Positions 13,801 through 26,400 of a stretch of DNA of 64,000 nucleotides are shown here, piece by piece (positions within the stretch are counted from its first letter, which is position 1; every line of letters starts with the position of its first letter). The notes below the pieces were generated by a model. The model was not told the DNA's origin, did no database searches, and saw only the letters and a list, made by a program, of their open reading frames with translations. Where the stretch lies: NCBI GenBank assembly GCA_963691815.1, contig OY829668.1, forward strand, positions 12,805,108 to 12,869,107, given 5' to 3'. Origin of the DNA: Echiichthys vipera (Eukaryota > Chordata > Actinopteri > Perciformes > Trachinidae). The translations under genes and the position numbers were made by a program.

Positions 13801-14419
13801 TTAGCTGATCTCAAATATGATATGACACCTCTAATAAACCTTGTGCACGTGGAGGTCATTTGCAATATCCAATCTAAATTGAACTAATTGGTCAGCCTCA
13901 AGTTAAGAACTGCAGCCATGTGGAGACTTCTGAGGTAAAAAATAAGGGATAATGTCGAGTGAGCCGGTCAATATTGGAATGGAACCCAGTCAGGAGGATG
14001 GTTAAAAAGTATTTGTGGTTAAAGAAGACATTGTATTGCCTTCACCATACTACCCTGAGCTAATCAGTTTTAGCCAGGTCCAGGTCCTGGATTCCTACAT
14101 AAATAGTTGTTACAGGAAAAAAACATGCCGAAAAAGACCATGGGATGATTTGGCGCCAGAATTTCACTTTAACTGCTATCTACACATTTAAAGCAAGACT
14201 TGTTTGTGCAAACCAAGAGATTTGTCTCTATACTCCCAACAACTCTGATGCTTTAACCAATGAAGTGTAAATTCTCCAGTATGGGGATTGGCCTTTTGAC
14301 GTTTACATGGATCACATGAATTGACCAAGTCACTGCCTGCAGTTGTTGCTAGTTCTGCTTTTACAGTCATGCAGCCAAAAGCTTTTACAGACGGATTGTA
14401 GAAATGAAATATACTGAGG

Positions 14420-14547
14420 CCAAGTCCTCACAGCAGCGACCCAGGTCCGACCTCGGCCCACTGCCCCTCTGCTGCATGTCACTCCCCTCTCTCTCCCTGA
14501 TTTCCTGTCGATCTTCAGCTATACTCAAAAATAAAAAGCCAAAAACA
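14420..14547 (+). mobile_element. SINE 3' portion, degraded
   Basis: Contains CTGCTGCATGTCACTCCCC, CTCTCTCTCCC and ATTTCCTGTCGATCTTCAG followed by an A-rich end, matching the 3' part of the element at 10753. It ends about 140 nt before exon 3. Confidence 0.6.
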
Positions 14548-14684
14548 TGAGCTTCTATTGTATAAAGGTAACTTTGTATTGATAAACAATGTTGAATCTT
14601 GGAATAGTTAAGTATTTGTGCACATTGTATTTCATTCAAATGTATTAAGTTCAATGAATAATTGTTTGTGTGTCTGTGTTTTAG

Positions 14685-14777
14685 ACTCGAAAACCACCTG
14701 TGGAGAATCTGTTCTCAGATCTGTGTGATGGAAGACGCCTGCTGGAGTTGCTGGAGGGGCTGGCTGGACATGAGCTG
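14685..14777 (+). CDS. dmd: dmd exon 3 (CH1 domain)
   Basis: 93 nt, phase 0 at both ends, the same size as human exon 3. It encodes 31 residues including PVENLFSDLCDGRRLLELL, the conserved first half of CH1. The leucine matching human Leu54, a known muscular-dystrophy site, is kept. The acceptor is ttttag at 14684 and the donor is CTG|gtatgg. The first residues (TRKPP) differ from mammalian FGKQH; the core is strongly conserved. Confidence 0.97.
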
Positions 14778-17700
14778 GTATGGATAAACAGACACAGACA
14801 CAGGAACATGTGTTGAACTGCGAACTGTATAAGCAAGCACATATCCACAAACAGAAACAAACCAGTTGCCAGACTTATGCCAGACTGCATATGGCTGACA
14901 TCTTAACATGTCATAACAAACCATTAACTGGCATGCTTTATTATTTGGCACATTGTTGGAAATACATGTTTATACCCCTTATTATGCCTTGTTTAGTAAA
15001 AAAAAATATATAAAGTGCGTGAATGGGCAAAGGTTGTTTCCATGGGACACCAAATGTTTTGATAATGAGGCTCCCGGCAGATTGAACATACCACTACCGT
15101 ATTTTTTGGATTAAAAGTTGCTCCGGAGTATAAGTCTCACCAGCCGGAAATGCAGAATAAAGAAGGAAAAAAACATATATAAGTCGCATTTTGGGGGGAA
15201 ATTGATTTGATAAAATACAACAGCAAGAATCGACATTTTATCTTGAAAGGCAATTTAAAATAAAACTAGAATAGAGAACAACAGGCTGAATAAGTGTACG
15301 TTATATGACGCATAAACAACGAGCTGAGAACGTGCCTGGTATCTTAACGTAACATATTACGGTAAGAGTCATTCACAGAACTATAACATATAGAACATGC
15401 TCTACGTTTACCAAACAACCTGTCACTGCTAATCACTAAATCCAATGAACTCTTCTTCCTCGGTGTCACTTCTGAACAACTCCGCCAACTCAACGGTACG
15501 GAAGTAGCAGGTAGCATCTTTTTTTCACAATGCACTTCTGCCATGACCCGCCCCCGCCGAATTTTGATTGGTTGACGTGTGTGTGTGACGATTGCTGATA
15601 TACGCCTAGTCTCTTACGGGACTGAGATATATAAACTATTATTTGATATTTTACGGTAATGTGTTAATAATTTCACACATAAGCCGCTCCAGAGTGTAAG
15701 TCGCACCCCTGGCCAAACTATGAAAAAAACTGCGACTTATAATCCGAAAAATACGGTAATATCTTTAAAGGAGTGCAAACCCATGTAAATGTCATTTAAG
15801 TGGTGAATATTACTGTAACCCAAAGCAATGACGAAATAGGTCTCACTCCAATAAAGATATCCTTGCTGTTAAAAACAGGCCTAGTTTATATGGTTTAAAG
15901 TCGCCCTCCACTCAAAAATGTGTTTTTCTTCTGTTTATGGCCACTAAAATGTCTGACATTTATTGTGCTGACTTATATCTGAGCCAAATGTGTCACTAGA
16001 GAAGTGTTTTCACATCCCTCTCCTGAAGGAAAATATGTCTGTGCACTTCTCTGGAATTTAAAACTCAAATTAATTCCAGACAAGCTTTAGTTAGTATGTT
16101 GCCAATTCATAAACCGATTGCTTTCTAACAAGTGAAACACTATTCAACACACAACCCTGACACATGCCGGCAAAGAAACCTCCAACCTCTCAATACGTGA
16201 GTGAGCAAACACACTCATAGCTGTCAGCCACTGACAGTTACAAGCTGACAAACAACAGAAACACATAAAAGGTGCTAACTACACTTTCCGTTCTGATACG
16301 TCTGCTAGTCGCCGGTTTTTACTGACAACAGACTCCTTATCTGAATCTGCGTCTTACTGACAAGCCAGATCATACTACACATACTTCAGTGCTGTCCACT
16401 GCTGTGGCAGATGGCTTCATCTTTCTTCAGGCAAATGTGTCTGTTTCCCAGTTAAGATTCAATTACAATTCATTATTTCAGAAGCTTAATGTCTAGTTCT
16501 GCTTCATCTGTCAAGTTTATAACTACTGCTTTTAGTTTTGCTACTTAAAGGGATACTCTGCCTTGAAAACACTCATATAGGGACAGGTAGAGGAGGTAAA
16601 AATCCATGCAGGCGCAGGTCTCTAAAGCTCAGACAATAGTTAAATTGGATGGTTTGAGCCACGTATCGCTGGTGTAGATTTTGTTGTGTTGTCCATGCAA
16701 ACCACAACATTTTCTGTATGTAATGTCACCTGGCTTCCAATGTCAGACTTTCCTCTTGTTTTCATTCATTCATCTTCAACCGCTTGTCCCTGTCGGGGTC
16801 GCGAGGGGCTGTAGCTGATCAGAGCTGAGGGTGTACCCCGCCAGTCTATCGCAGGGCAAATAGAGACGAACAGAGACAGACAACCATTCACACCTACGGG
16901 TAATTTAGAGGTGGGAGGAAACCAGAGAACCCGGAGAAAACCCAGCCAGACACAGGGAGAACATGCAAACCCCACACAGAAGGGCCCCAGCCAGGATTCG
17001 AACCAGGAACCCTCTTGCTGTGAGGCAACAGTGCTAACCACCAGATCTCGGTGTCAGATTTTTTTTGCTCAATTCCGTCATTGCTTCTTAAAAGATACTA
17101 AATTCGTCTCAATGGATATATTAACAAAATTAACAGTTGGCTGTGATGCCACTTTGTCCAGCGAACACGTCTGGGTCAGAGTCCCTTGCTTTAACAAAGC
17201 TTCCTTAAAACTACTACTTCAAAGCAAGTAAGAATCAAAGGTCACTTACGCTTTTCTAGAAATGGAAGTTTTGAATCACTTCATGTTTCTTCATTTGGGG
17301 CCAAACAATGTCAATAATACATTTGAGGGCGACCCGGTTGTGTGGTGGTCGTGTCTGCGTGGGTTCTCTCTGGGTTCTCCGGTTTCCTCCCATAATCCAA
17401 AGACATGCCCGCGTTAGGTTAATTGATGACTCTAAAATTGCCCGTAGGTGTGAATGGTTGTCTGTCTCTGTTCGTGTCTATGTGCCCTGCGATAGACTGG
17501 CGTCCTGTCCAGGGTGTACCCCACCTCACGCCCGATGTCAGCTGGGATCGGCTCCAGCCCCCCCGCAACCCCGACAGGGACAAGCGGTTGAAGATGAATG
17601 AATGAATAATACATTCAGTGTCAGAATAATACTGGTTTTATCCATTAAAATAGCCTCCATTAAAGGAAAAAAGAACAACATCATTAACCATAACAGCCAT

Positions 17701-18216
17701 TACATCATCAGATATAGGACAAATTAAGATTTCTTTTTTTTTCTTATCCCAGGGAGTACTTCTGCGGTTGCTATAAGTTATGTGGACTGGTTGCAGAGTG
17801 GCTAAATTAATATGGAAAAATAGAAATTACGCTATGACACAATTTTTAGTTCCATGCCAGTAACTCTGCTGATCGATATAGTTGCAACTCCGCGGCAGGT
17901 AACAGTTTATCCAGCATGGTAATTGCAATTCTGATTAGTAGCACTAGCAATTGTGATTTGGAGTTTGTCCACTTGACTGACTCTTGTAAGCTGTAATGAT
18001 GCAAAATTGTTCACATCACTGCCTCCTATCCTACACACTGTCAACCAAGCACATTAACCTCACCTTGACCTAATCACATTCCCAACCTTAATGCTAAAAT
18101 TATCATTTGAATGAATGAAAACTGGAAAATAAATGCCAAATGCCGAGAATAATATTCAAATCTGGCTGTTAGAAAGAAACACACACACTGACAGACAGGC
18201 AGACGCACGCACGCAT

Positions 18217-18277
<61 letters not shown>

Positions 18278-21200
18278 GACTTAATCAAACTTCTACACCC
18301 ACCTTGTTGTTCTTTTCCCCTCCAGCTCTCTTCACCTCCTCCACCTTATCTGTTTGCTCTCTCTCTCTCTTCTTCGGTCTTTTCTCATTCCCCACATCTG
18401 TTTTAGTTTTTCCCCTTATTGTTTCTTTTTCCACCACTCTTCCTCCTTCACTTGTCTCCCCCGACTTCTAGGAAGAGACGTTATCATCTTTGTCCGATGC
18501 TATCTCTTTATTGTAATGGCGTACAAACACATACACTTTTATTGAAATGTTGCTTTTTGTAGTGCTCTTGTATGCCCTTTAGCAAGGTCCGTTTATGCCT
18601 CAATAATCTCCTCTGTGTGGGTTGTGTTTGTGTAGGTGAGGTTGGAGAGAGGATTCACACGCGTTCATTCACTTAACAATGTCAACCGTGCTCTGCAGAT
18701 CTTGCAGAAGAACAATGTAAGTAAACATCCTGGGGCACGCACATATCTACCTTTATCTTGCATGAAGGTTTAATGTTAATATGCATTTGACTGCATTCAT
18801 TCAAATTAAATAAATCAGGGGTTTGACTCAGTAAACAGTGGGGTGCTCAAGTTACACTGCTTTTGTGTTTCTCTCTATCTCATCTCTAACTTTTTTTCCA
18901 TTACCTTAACGTCCCCATATTACTTTATTTTTATTTTTGTCTGGCTTTTCCCTAACCACAAACTTTGTTTTGGCTTTTCTCCATCCTCTTTCATTTTGTT
19001 GCCTTGCCTTGCGCTCTCTTCTAATGTTTAGTTTATCTTCTGTATAAGAATGTACTATAAAAACGTATGTAATGTAATGTAATGCAATAAGACAAAGATA
19101 AGTACTGTATGCATTTTGCATGTTGCATTTTATTTTATAAGGTTGAGCAAATAATAGCCTAACTTGGGACCTAAAGATAAATCTGACGGATCACTCGAAG
19201 GTAAAAAAAAAAATAATAAGAAAGAAAAAAATGTGGGATTGTATTCATTTATTTTTAACATAATATTAAGCCTTTTTTTACTGACCTCAATTTCGATTCT
19301 TTTTATATGTGAAATTGTGGTGGTGGTCATCCTTATCAGACCACTAAAATCTTCAATTAACGAAAGGTTGAATTCAATATCCACTAAGCCCTGGCCCCAG
19401 TTACTGTTGTTACTGACGAGCTTTCCACTCTAGCACAGCATGTAGTTTACAATGATAACGGCGGCACTGATCAACAATCAAGGTAATTTTTCCAATGGAT
19501 ATTCAATTTCAAACAAAAGTAAACAAAACAGCTCCTAAAGTAATTTAGAGCTGCTGACCTGAAAATGTTGACTGTTGCTAGCAAAACGGTAGCTTAGTTT
19601 TAGCTAACGTTAACTCCATGACGTGGCAGAAAGCTTTGTCTCACACTGACTTTTTAAGGACTCCAGTTGACTTGTTTCAAAACAATAAACTATATAAAGA
19701 GTGTCAAATATGTACATGACGGCTACATACATGGCATAATGCTAAAACTTTGAGGCTAAACGGTGCCTCTTGCAAAAAGTAGAATTGCTCTTGTATTGCA
19801 GGGTAGCTAGTCAGCCCTAGTATCATACTACAGTGTCAGGAATGATGAAAACTAAAATGTTCATTCAAATATTACCCTTTTTGCATTTTTTGTATATACA
19901 AACATAATATAGAATATATAAAGTAGTCATTTATTATAAATGTTGCTGGGCTTTGCATGGTGTAAACTTTCACAAATACAATAATGCAGAGCACAGTAGC
20001 CTGGACTCTGGAGCATCTTGGCTTTGATTCAGGTGATTGATTGATTGATTGATTGATGGAACTGCAGGAATGTTTCCTAAACTCCCTTGTTTTGAAGTCA
20101 TTGGGTTTTTTTGAATGGGGTTTTGATGACATTCCTTAAAAAGACTGTGGTTAACAGGCTTAAGAGATTTTAAAGGTTTGTTCTACAACTAAAATTTGTC
20201 AGTCAATATGCCGCTGAATATGAATTTGGAGGCTTGTACGTGTCTTTAAAAAGGCAGTTTTCTTTCTTTCAAAAATTATAAAAGTGGTGTTAATGTGTGA
20301 ATACTACCTTAATGAACAAAACTTGTAAGTAACATGTACTTTTGATCGCCAGAGATCTTTTTTTTCCTCCAAAATCCAGTGGAAAAATCCCATTGACTTT
20401 TTGCCAAGGGAATCCAGGGGGATGCTAACTTCCTGGTCGACCAACAGCTGCACTATATTGTAAACTGCACATGACCATGTAGTAAGCCAATGATATGCTC
20501 TTTGCCATTTGCCGTTTAAGCTTGCGTTAGAACCGACAAACACAATGTTTAATTTGTTTCTTACACTACACTTCTGCTTTTACCACAGCTGCATGCATAC
20601 CACTTCAACATGTGAAGAAATGCTGATGTGGAGCAGTCATGATAGCCAACCTATGATTAAACAATTGTTATTTGGGGGAATGGTTCAGAAAAATTGTTCA
20701 TTTAGTAACAGCTCACTGTTTGAACTATGGGTATGTCCTGTGAAGATTTGTCATTAGTAGACATCATTTTCATTTAAGGGGTCACCACCCAAGGGAGTTG
20801 GAAACCACTGAGTGAGAGGAAGTGAGGGAACCGTATTTTGTAAAATAAACCCATCTGTTCATCCCTCCTCCAGGTTGAATTGGTGAATATTGGAGCGGCA
20901 GACATCGTTGATGGGAATCACAAACTGATTCTCGGGCTCATCTGGAGCATCATTCTCCACTGGCAGGTGTGTGAGTGCACATATGGTACAGGTGTATGTC
21001 TTTGTGAGTGTGTGTGATAATGTGTCAGCGCGCTGCTCTCTGGAGCCAAGTTGGTGGCAATATGACTTTTCATATGTTGGAAATGCCTCCACTTTTTCTT
21101 ATTTATTTTGTTTTGCAGTTGCACCACACGTTGGCTGCATTTCAGGAAACTCTCTCTGTTTGGACCGAATGTTTTGTTTACTCCGACCTTGATGAGTATT

Positions 21201-22904
21201 TCCTCACCCAACTGCACTGAGCCAAACAAAACCCTGTTAAAACAGTAAATGGAGCTCTTCAATGCCCCTTAACTCTAAATTCTATGTATATCCATTTTAC
21301 TTTGTATATTCAATGGAGGCCAGTAAGAGGGGCACACAACATTTTAAAAGATAAACAAGCTAGAATTAGTAGAATAACTGCACTCAAGCTGGTATATAGC
21401 ACACAGCTTTGGAAGCATCACTTTAACACCAGTTATAATTGCCTCTTCGTCATGATGCCCAAAATACTTAATTGCTTTTCACGTTCCAAGAACAAAACAC
21501 TGCACAACATCCTCCTGTGTCCATCTGAATGTTTTTCTGTTGGTGCATTTTGGACTGTTTTCTCTTTCCTGGGTTGAAACTGTGAGAAAGAAAGCAGTCA
21601 TGTTGCAGGGAACTCAATGCAACAACAATGAAAGAAAGTAGCAAGAAAGAAAAAGGTATGATTAGCAGGAGGCTAGCGTATAGCAGCCCCAGACATTGCG
21701 TTATAGGTAGCTGCTGTGACCAGGCTGTTTCCATGGTCAGTCAGCCCAAGCGACCTAACCCCCATCACAGCAACTGTAGTTGTTAGAGGGAAAAAAATCA
21801 TTTTGCAGTTTACCTGTCCAAGAGAAGAACATGTTATCCAGAACCTCTCTCCATTTTTGAAACGCAATGCGATATTGACACTGATCTCTTTTATAATCCC
21901 TTTTTGATGAATCCGTCTTCCTCTTCTTATTGTTTTGCACTGAACACGGGTCTTTCCAACTGTGGAATCGCAATTTTTCCTGTTCGGTCATCCGCCATTG
22001 CTGCAGACTGGGTTTTGGGTTTCTACCAAAGAGACGCATTTGCTTCAGTAGAACAGCCAATCACAGGGCTCGCTCTTTCAGCTGCTCCGTGTTTGGTCAA
22101 AGTCCTCTGTCACCTGGTAGATTTTTTGCAGGCTGAAAACGGAGCCTAGGAGAGACGCAGAGGTCTGATCTTCTGTCACGTCACATCATTTACATTGACC
22201 CCAAGGTTATTATGGAAGTTTTTGCCTAATACTGCCAAAAGTAAGCTGCCTACTGAGCCTTTAATGGTAGGTATCTGTTAACGTCTCGAGTAAGATAATG
22301 GCAATATATACCTAATATAATACCTGTTCTGAAACTGTAAAATTGTTATTTTTTTTGTTATTTTTTAGAGTTTTCATAGCCTTCACATTTGTTTGTATTT
22401 CTGACTAGAAAACATGAGAAAGCACAGGTCAGGTATCCAAAATCATAACTTTGGAGAAAAGTACTGCAACCAGCCACATTCATGTGAGTGCAAAAAACTC
22501 CTAAGGGTGCTCTGAAGTTTTCTTTAATGTTCTTTTTTTCCTGAATTTCATCTTTCTGATGATTCATATAACAACATGATGCCTGTTGGCTACTTCTCCC
22601 CTTAAGCTCTATTTACAGTTCATGATCCATTTTACGGTGATCTCAGTGTTTAAAACCAACTTCACGTTAAGTCAGTAGTTTGAATGGCTTACATTACGAT
22701 ACATTTTAATTGTATTTCATTCCTCATTAAGTTGAATAGAGGCTAATGTCTCAATCAAGCTAGTTGTGGCATAGACTTAATGACGCGATTAATAGCAAAA
22801 CACAGTTCTATAATGAGGTGTGTGTGTATGTGTGTGTTGATTGAGTGTGCATGATTGTGGGTAGTGTGTGTGTGTGTGTGTGTGAGAGTGTGTGTGTGTG
22901 TGTG

Positions 22905-22968
<64 letters not shown>

Positions 22969-23395
22969 TGATGTATGTGAATATGCCTGTCAAAGGCTGC
23001 TACCCCCGGAAGGTTATCGTTTGCTTGTGTGTGAGCACGTACCCTAGTCTGAGTACTTCTGTGTGTTTGTGTGTGCGTGTGTGTGTGTGTGTGCATGTGC
23101 GTGTGTGTGTGTAATTGTGAGTGTATACAGCAGTCTTTGTCAAAGCGCCCCTCCAATTAAAGTGGAAATGCATGCAGTGACCTACTCCCAAATGAGTCCC
23201 TTTTTTTACCCAACAGGCCACATTCTATGAGGAAGCGCTAACAAACCTGCATGTGTGTACGTGTGAGAGTCCCAATCCTGGGAATTTACCTCGACACAGA
23301 ATTACACCGAACTGTATTAATAGGTTTAGTTTCACATTGTATGTGAGTGTGAATCTGTGAATGTGTAGTAGCCTCTTTCCTACACTTTCTTACTC

Positions 23396-23442
<47 letters not shown>

Positions 23443-26400
23443 TTGTGTGTTATTTCGTCTGTTTCGTTGACTGAGTTTTAGGCTCACAACCTGTTTTTTT
23501 GCCATTCTGTCTTCCACTTTTCTGTCCAGCCCCTGCAGAGCTCCGCTAACACTCATTGCACCGCCTCGCTGCATGACTGTGTGTGTGTGTGTGTGTGTGT
23601 GTCGGAGTGCAGAAAGTAAGGAGAGCGAAGCGGACGAGGAGGTTTGAGTGTTATAGGAGGGAGAGAAAGGGAAAGAGAGAAGTGGAGGGAAACAAAAAAC
23701 GCTCTGTGTGTGTGTGTGTGTGTGTGCGTGTGTGTGGCTGATAGAAAGGTGAGGGTAATATATGCATAAGTAATACACAGCCGGGCAGTGAAAAGCATAA
23801 CGTCTCTCTCTCTTTTTCTCCCCCTGAGCCCTGAAAGAGTGCTCCAAAACTGTCACTCACAACTGCCAAATATCCAGCCTGAGGAAACAACCATATCCAC
23901 ACACACACAGGCTTGTGCGTGGATATGTGCATACACAAGTGTCCTTTGACTGTGTGCGCTTTCACTGAGTGTGTACTGCCATGCAGAGTACCTGTGTGTG
24001 TATGTGAATATGCAAAGTATCTACTGACAGGCCATGTCAAAACTTTGCTAGAAAGCAGCAGATATTTTAAAAAATGCGCTTCATGGTAATGTTACATCGC
24101 CAGGCATCATTTTAGCATGGATTTGAATCTGTTGTTCTGTCTGTCAAGACAGTTCTTTAAAAAGTGGGTATGTTTGTGAGTGTATGAACTAGATAGAGAG
24201 TGGTTATGGGTATTTTTGATGGTAACTGCTAACAGTAGCCATCTCCTAACCGTGAATGTCTCTTCTCTCTTGGCTGATAGTGTTTCAACTTTAATACACA
24301 AGACTTTTTGTGTATTTTACGCCTAACTCTCCTATTCCAAGTGACACCTGAAAATCACCTGTTTATGTGTGCTATATGAATAACAAATGTTTTAGCATGA
24401 ATATAAAAAAGTCTTCACTTATAATAATAATTATAGTTATAATTATATATAATAATTATAATAATAATAGTCCCAGCCTGGTCAGGTGCGTACATGAACT
24501 GATGAAGCCTCTTGGCTGAGAGGTGAAACGTCTTCCTAGACAAATAACCAAGTCCAGTTGCTTTTGACTGAAATTGCTTTGAGGATAACGATGACCTGGA
24601 CAAATGAGAACGTTCGCAGGCAAATTTCAGCACACACTGTACACATATTTGCTGGTGCAGATCCATCTACAGTACTTCTGACATGATTGTCTTTTAATCT
24701 GCTGTTGATATTGGTAGTCCCCACATAATGATTCCATAATGATCTTAATGCCTTAATGGCCTGACTTTTCATCCTGTGCGCCATTGGGCATACTTTCCTC
24801 TTGACCATGCCCACCATGACAAGGTAGCTTCAATAACTTGATTTACCTCAAGATCTACACATTTATGAAGTAACACATAACCTGATACAGCTGTTAAGTC
24901 GTGACGTAACGCCCTTTTAAAATATGATGCCTGGGTCCAAGCCGGTCCAAGCCAAGTATTTCTAAAATGCAGCAGTGCCATGTTCCCCGTTGTTTGAACA
25001 GATCGGAGTGTGTCATTGTACCTCTTTCTCATGGATGTTGTTTTATTTCAACGGAGCCGGAAATCATATTGTGAAAGGGTGTTACGTCAGACCTTACAGC
25101 CGGATACAGCTGCTGGCCGATGTCATTAGTGTTTGGTCATAAACCAAAGTATTTGGCAAAAAAAAACAGAAAATGGGTACTGGATAAGAAGTTGGACGAT
25201 CACCAAATTTATTGCAATTCATACTATGCATACCAATAATGTCTGTACCAAATCTCAAGATCTTCCACGCCATGGTTGCCAAAGCGTTTTATTCTGAATC
25301 GAAAGACATCAACCAGCTGGTTCAAATTTATATCTGCAGGTGGCACCAGTGGAAAAGTCACAGGATCACCATGGAGTGGTCCTTGAATATTTGGATCATT
25401 CTCACAGTGGAACTACAAGAAAGTCTGAGGATCACCAGTTATACGGATATTTCAGTCCAGACCACTTACTCCAAGGAGGATGATCCGTTTCCATTTTGGG
25501 GGCCTAATGAGGCGTCCTCCTATGGCACTCTAAAGTCAAATTTTACTCTCATACACAGTCATTGATGGCTGGATTTCCATGATATTCAGCATAAATGTTC
25601 CTGTTCCCTAGAATATCAACCATTTCCATCTCAGACACTACTGGAGTTTTCTTTAAAGCATCCTTCCACAAATGTCAACTTTGCACACAAAATATGTCAT
25701 CATCTTATTGGCAGACTGCTATGAAGTGTTCATGCTTCCAGGAAGAGGAACCATTTCAGCCTAGTTTACTTTCCTACACTCTGCCCACTGGACAAACATT
25801 TTAGTCCCTTTAAAGTGTTCATGTTCATCTTGTCCATCCTCAACCTCTTGTCCCTGTCGGGGATGCGGGGGCTGGAGCCGATCCCAGCTGACATCGTGCA
25901 TGAGGCGGGGTACACCCTGGACAGGACGCCAGTCTATCACAGGGCACATAGAGACGTACAGAGACAGACAACATTCACACCTACGGGCATTTTTAGAGTC
26001 ATCAATTAACCTAACACATGCATGTCTTTAGACTGTGGGAGGAAACCGGAGAACCCGGAGAAAACCCACGCAGACACGGGGAGAACATGCAAACTCCACA
26101 CAGAAAGGCCACTAGCACTTTGTGAAAAGTAATTGCATTGACTATACACTGAAAACTCTACACACTTTTTGGTAAGGTAAAATATATTGTATTAATCAAG
26201 TTAATTTATAAATAGTGAAATTAAAATTCAGTGGGAACCAGAATATTTGAAACAGTTACATTTACACATTTTATTCATGTAATAAATAGAGTACATTTTA
26301 TTATATATTTACAAATACAATTTAAATGATTTAGTCACTGCACATTGACTTTGGAATATAATTCAATTTTACTCTGGAAATCTTTTTATCATTGATGAGT

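Larger units (their letters stand above)
1..14684 (+). other. non-coding region upstream of exon 3 (presumed intron 2), no exon recognised
   Basis: No stretch translating to the dystrophin exon 2 segment (the KWVNAQF region) was found, so this is taken as intron 2. It holds a 55-bp-arm inverted repeat (263-382), a Tc1-like end (about 535-715), a hAT-like relic (about 3230-3670), SINE copies (896-966, 3872-4151, 10753-10888, 14420-14547), a (GA)n and a (CA)n tract, and several low-identity fish-type repeat fragments, for example around 1700-2280, 8190-8600 and 9340-9530. The remaining sequence shows nothing recognisable. An embedded alternative promoter or first exon cannot be excluded. Confidence 0.6.
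14778..18635 (+). other. dmd intron 3
   Basis: 3,858 bp. Contains a TA-flanked terminal-inverted-repeat element (15097-15756), two copies of the GAAT-tailed SINE in opposite orientation (16762-17046 and 17324-17604), a (CA)n tract (18219-18263) and a pyrimidine-rich run (about 18290-18475). No coding signal was seen. Confidence 0.9.

Noticed and set aside
22755..23156. Frames rich in His-Thr or Cys-Val
   Set aside because: Translations of CA/GT microsatellites; the same applies to frames at 18133, 29214, 36293, 53526 and 63146.
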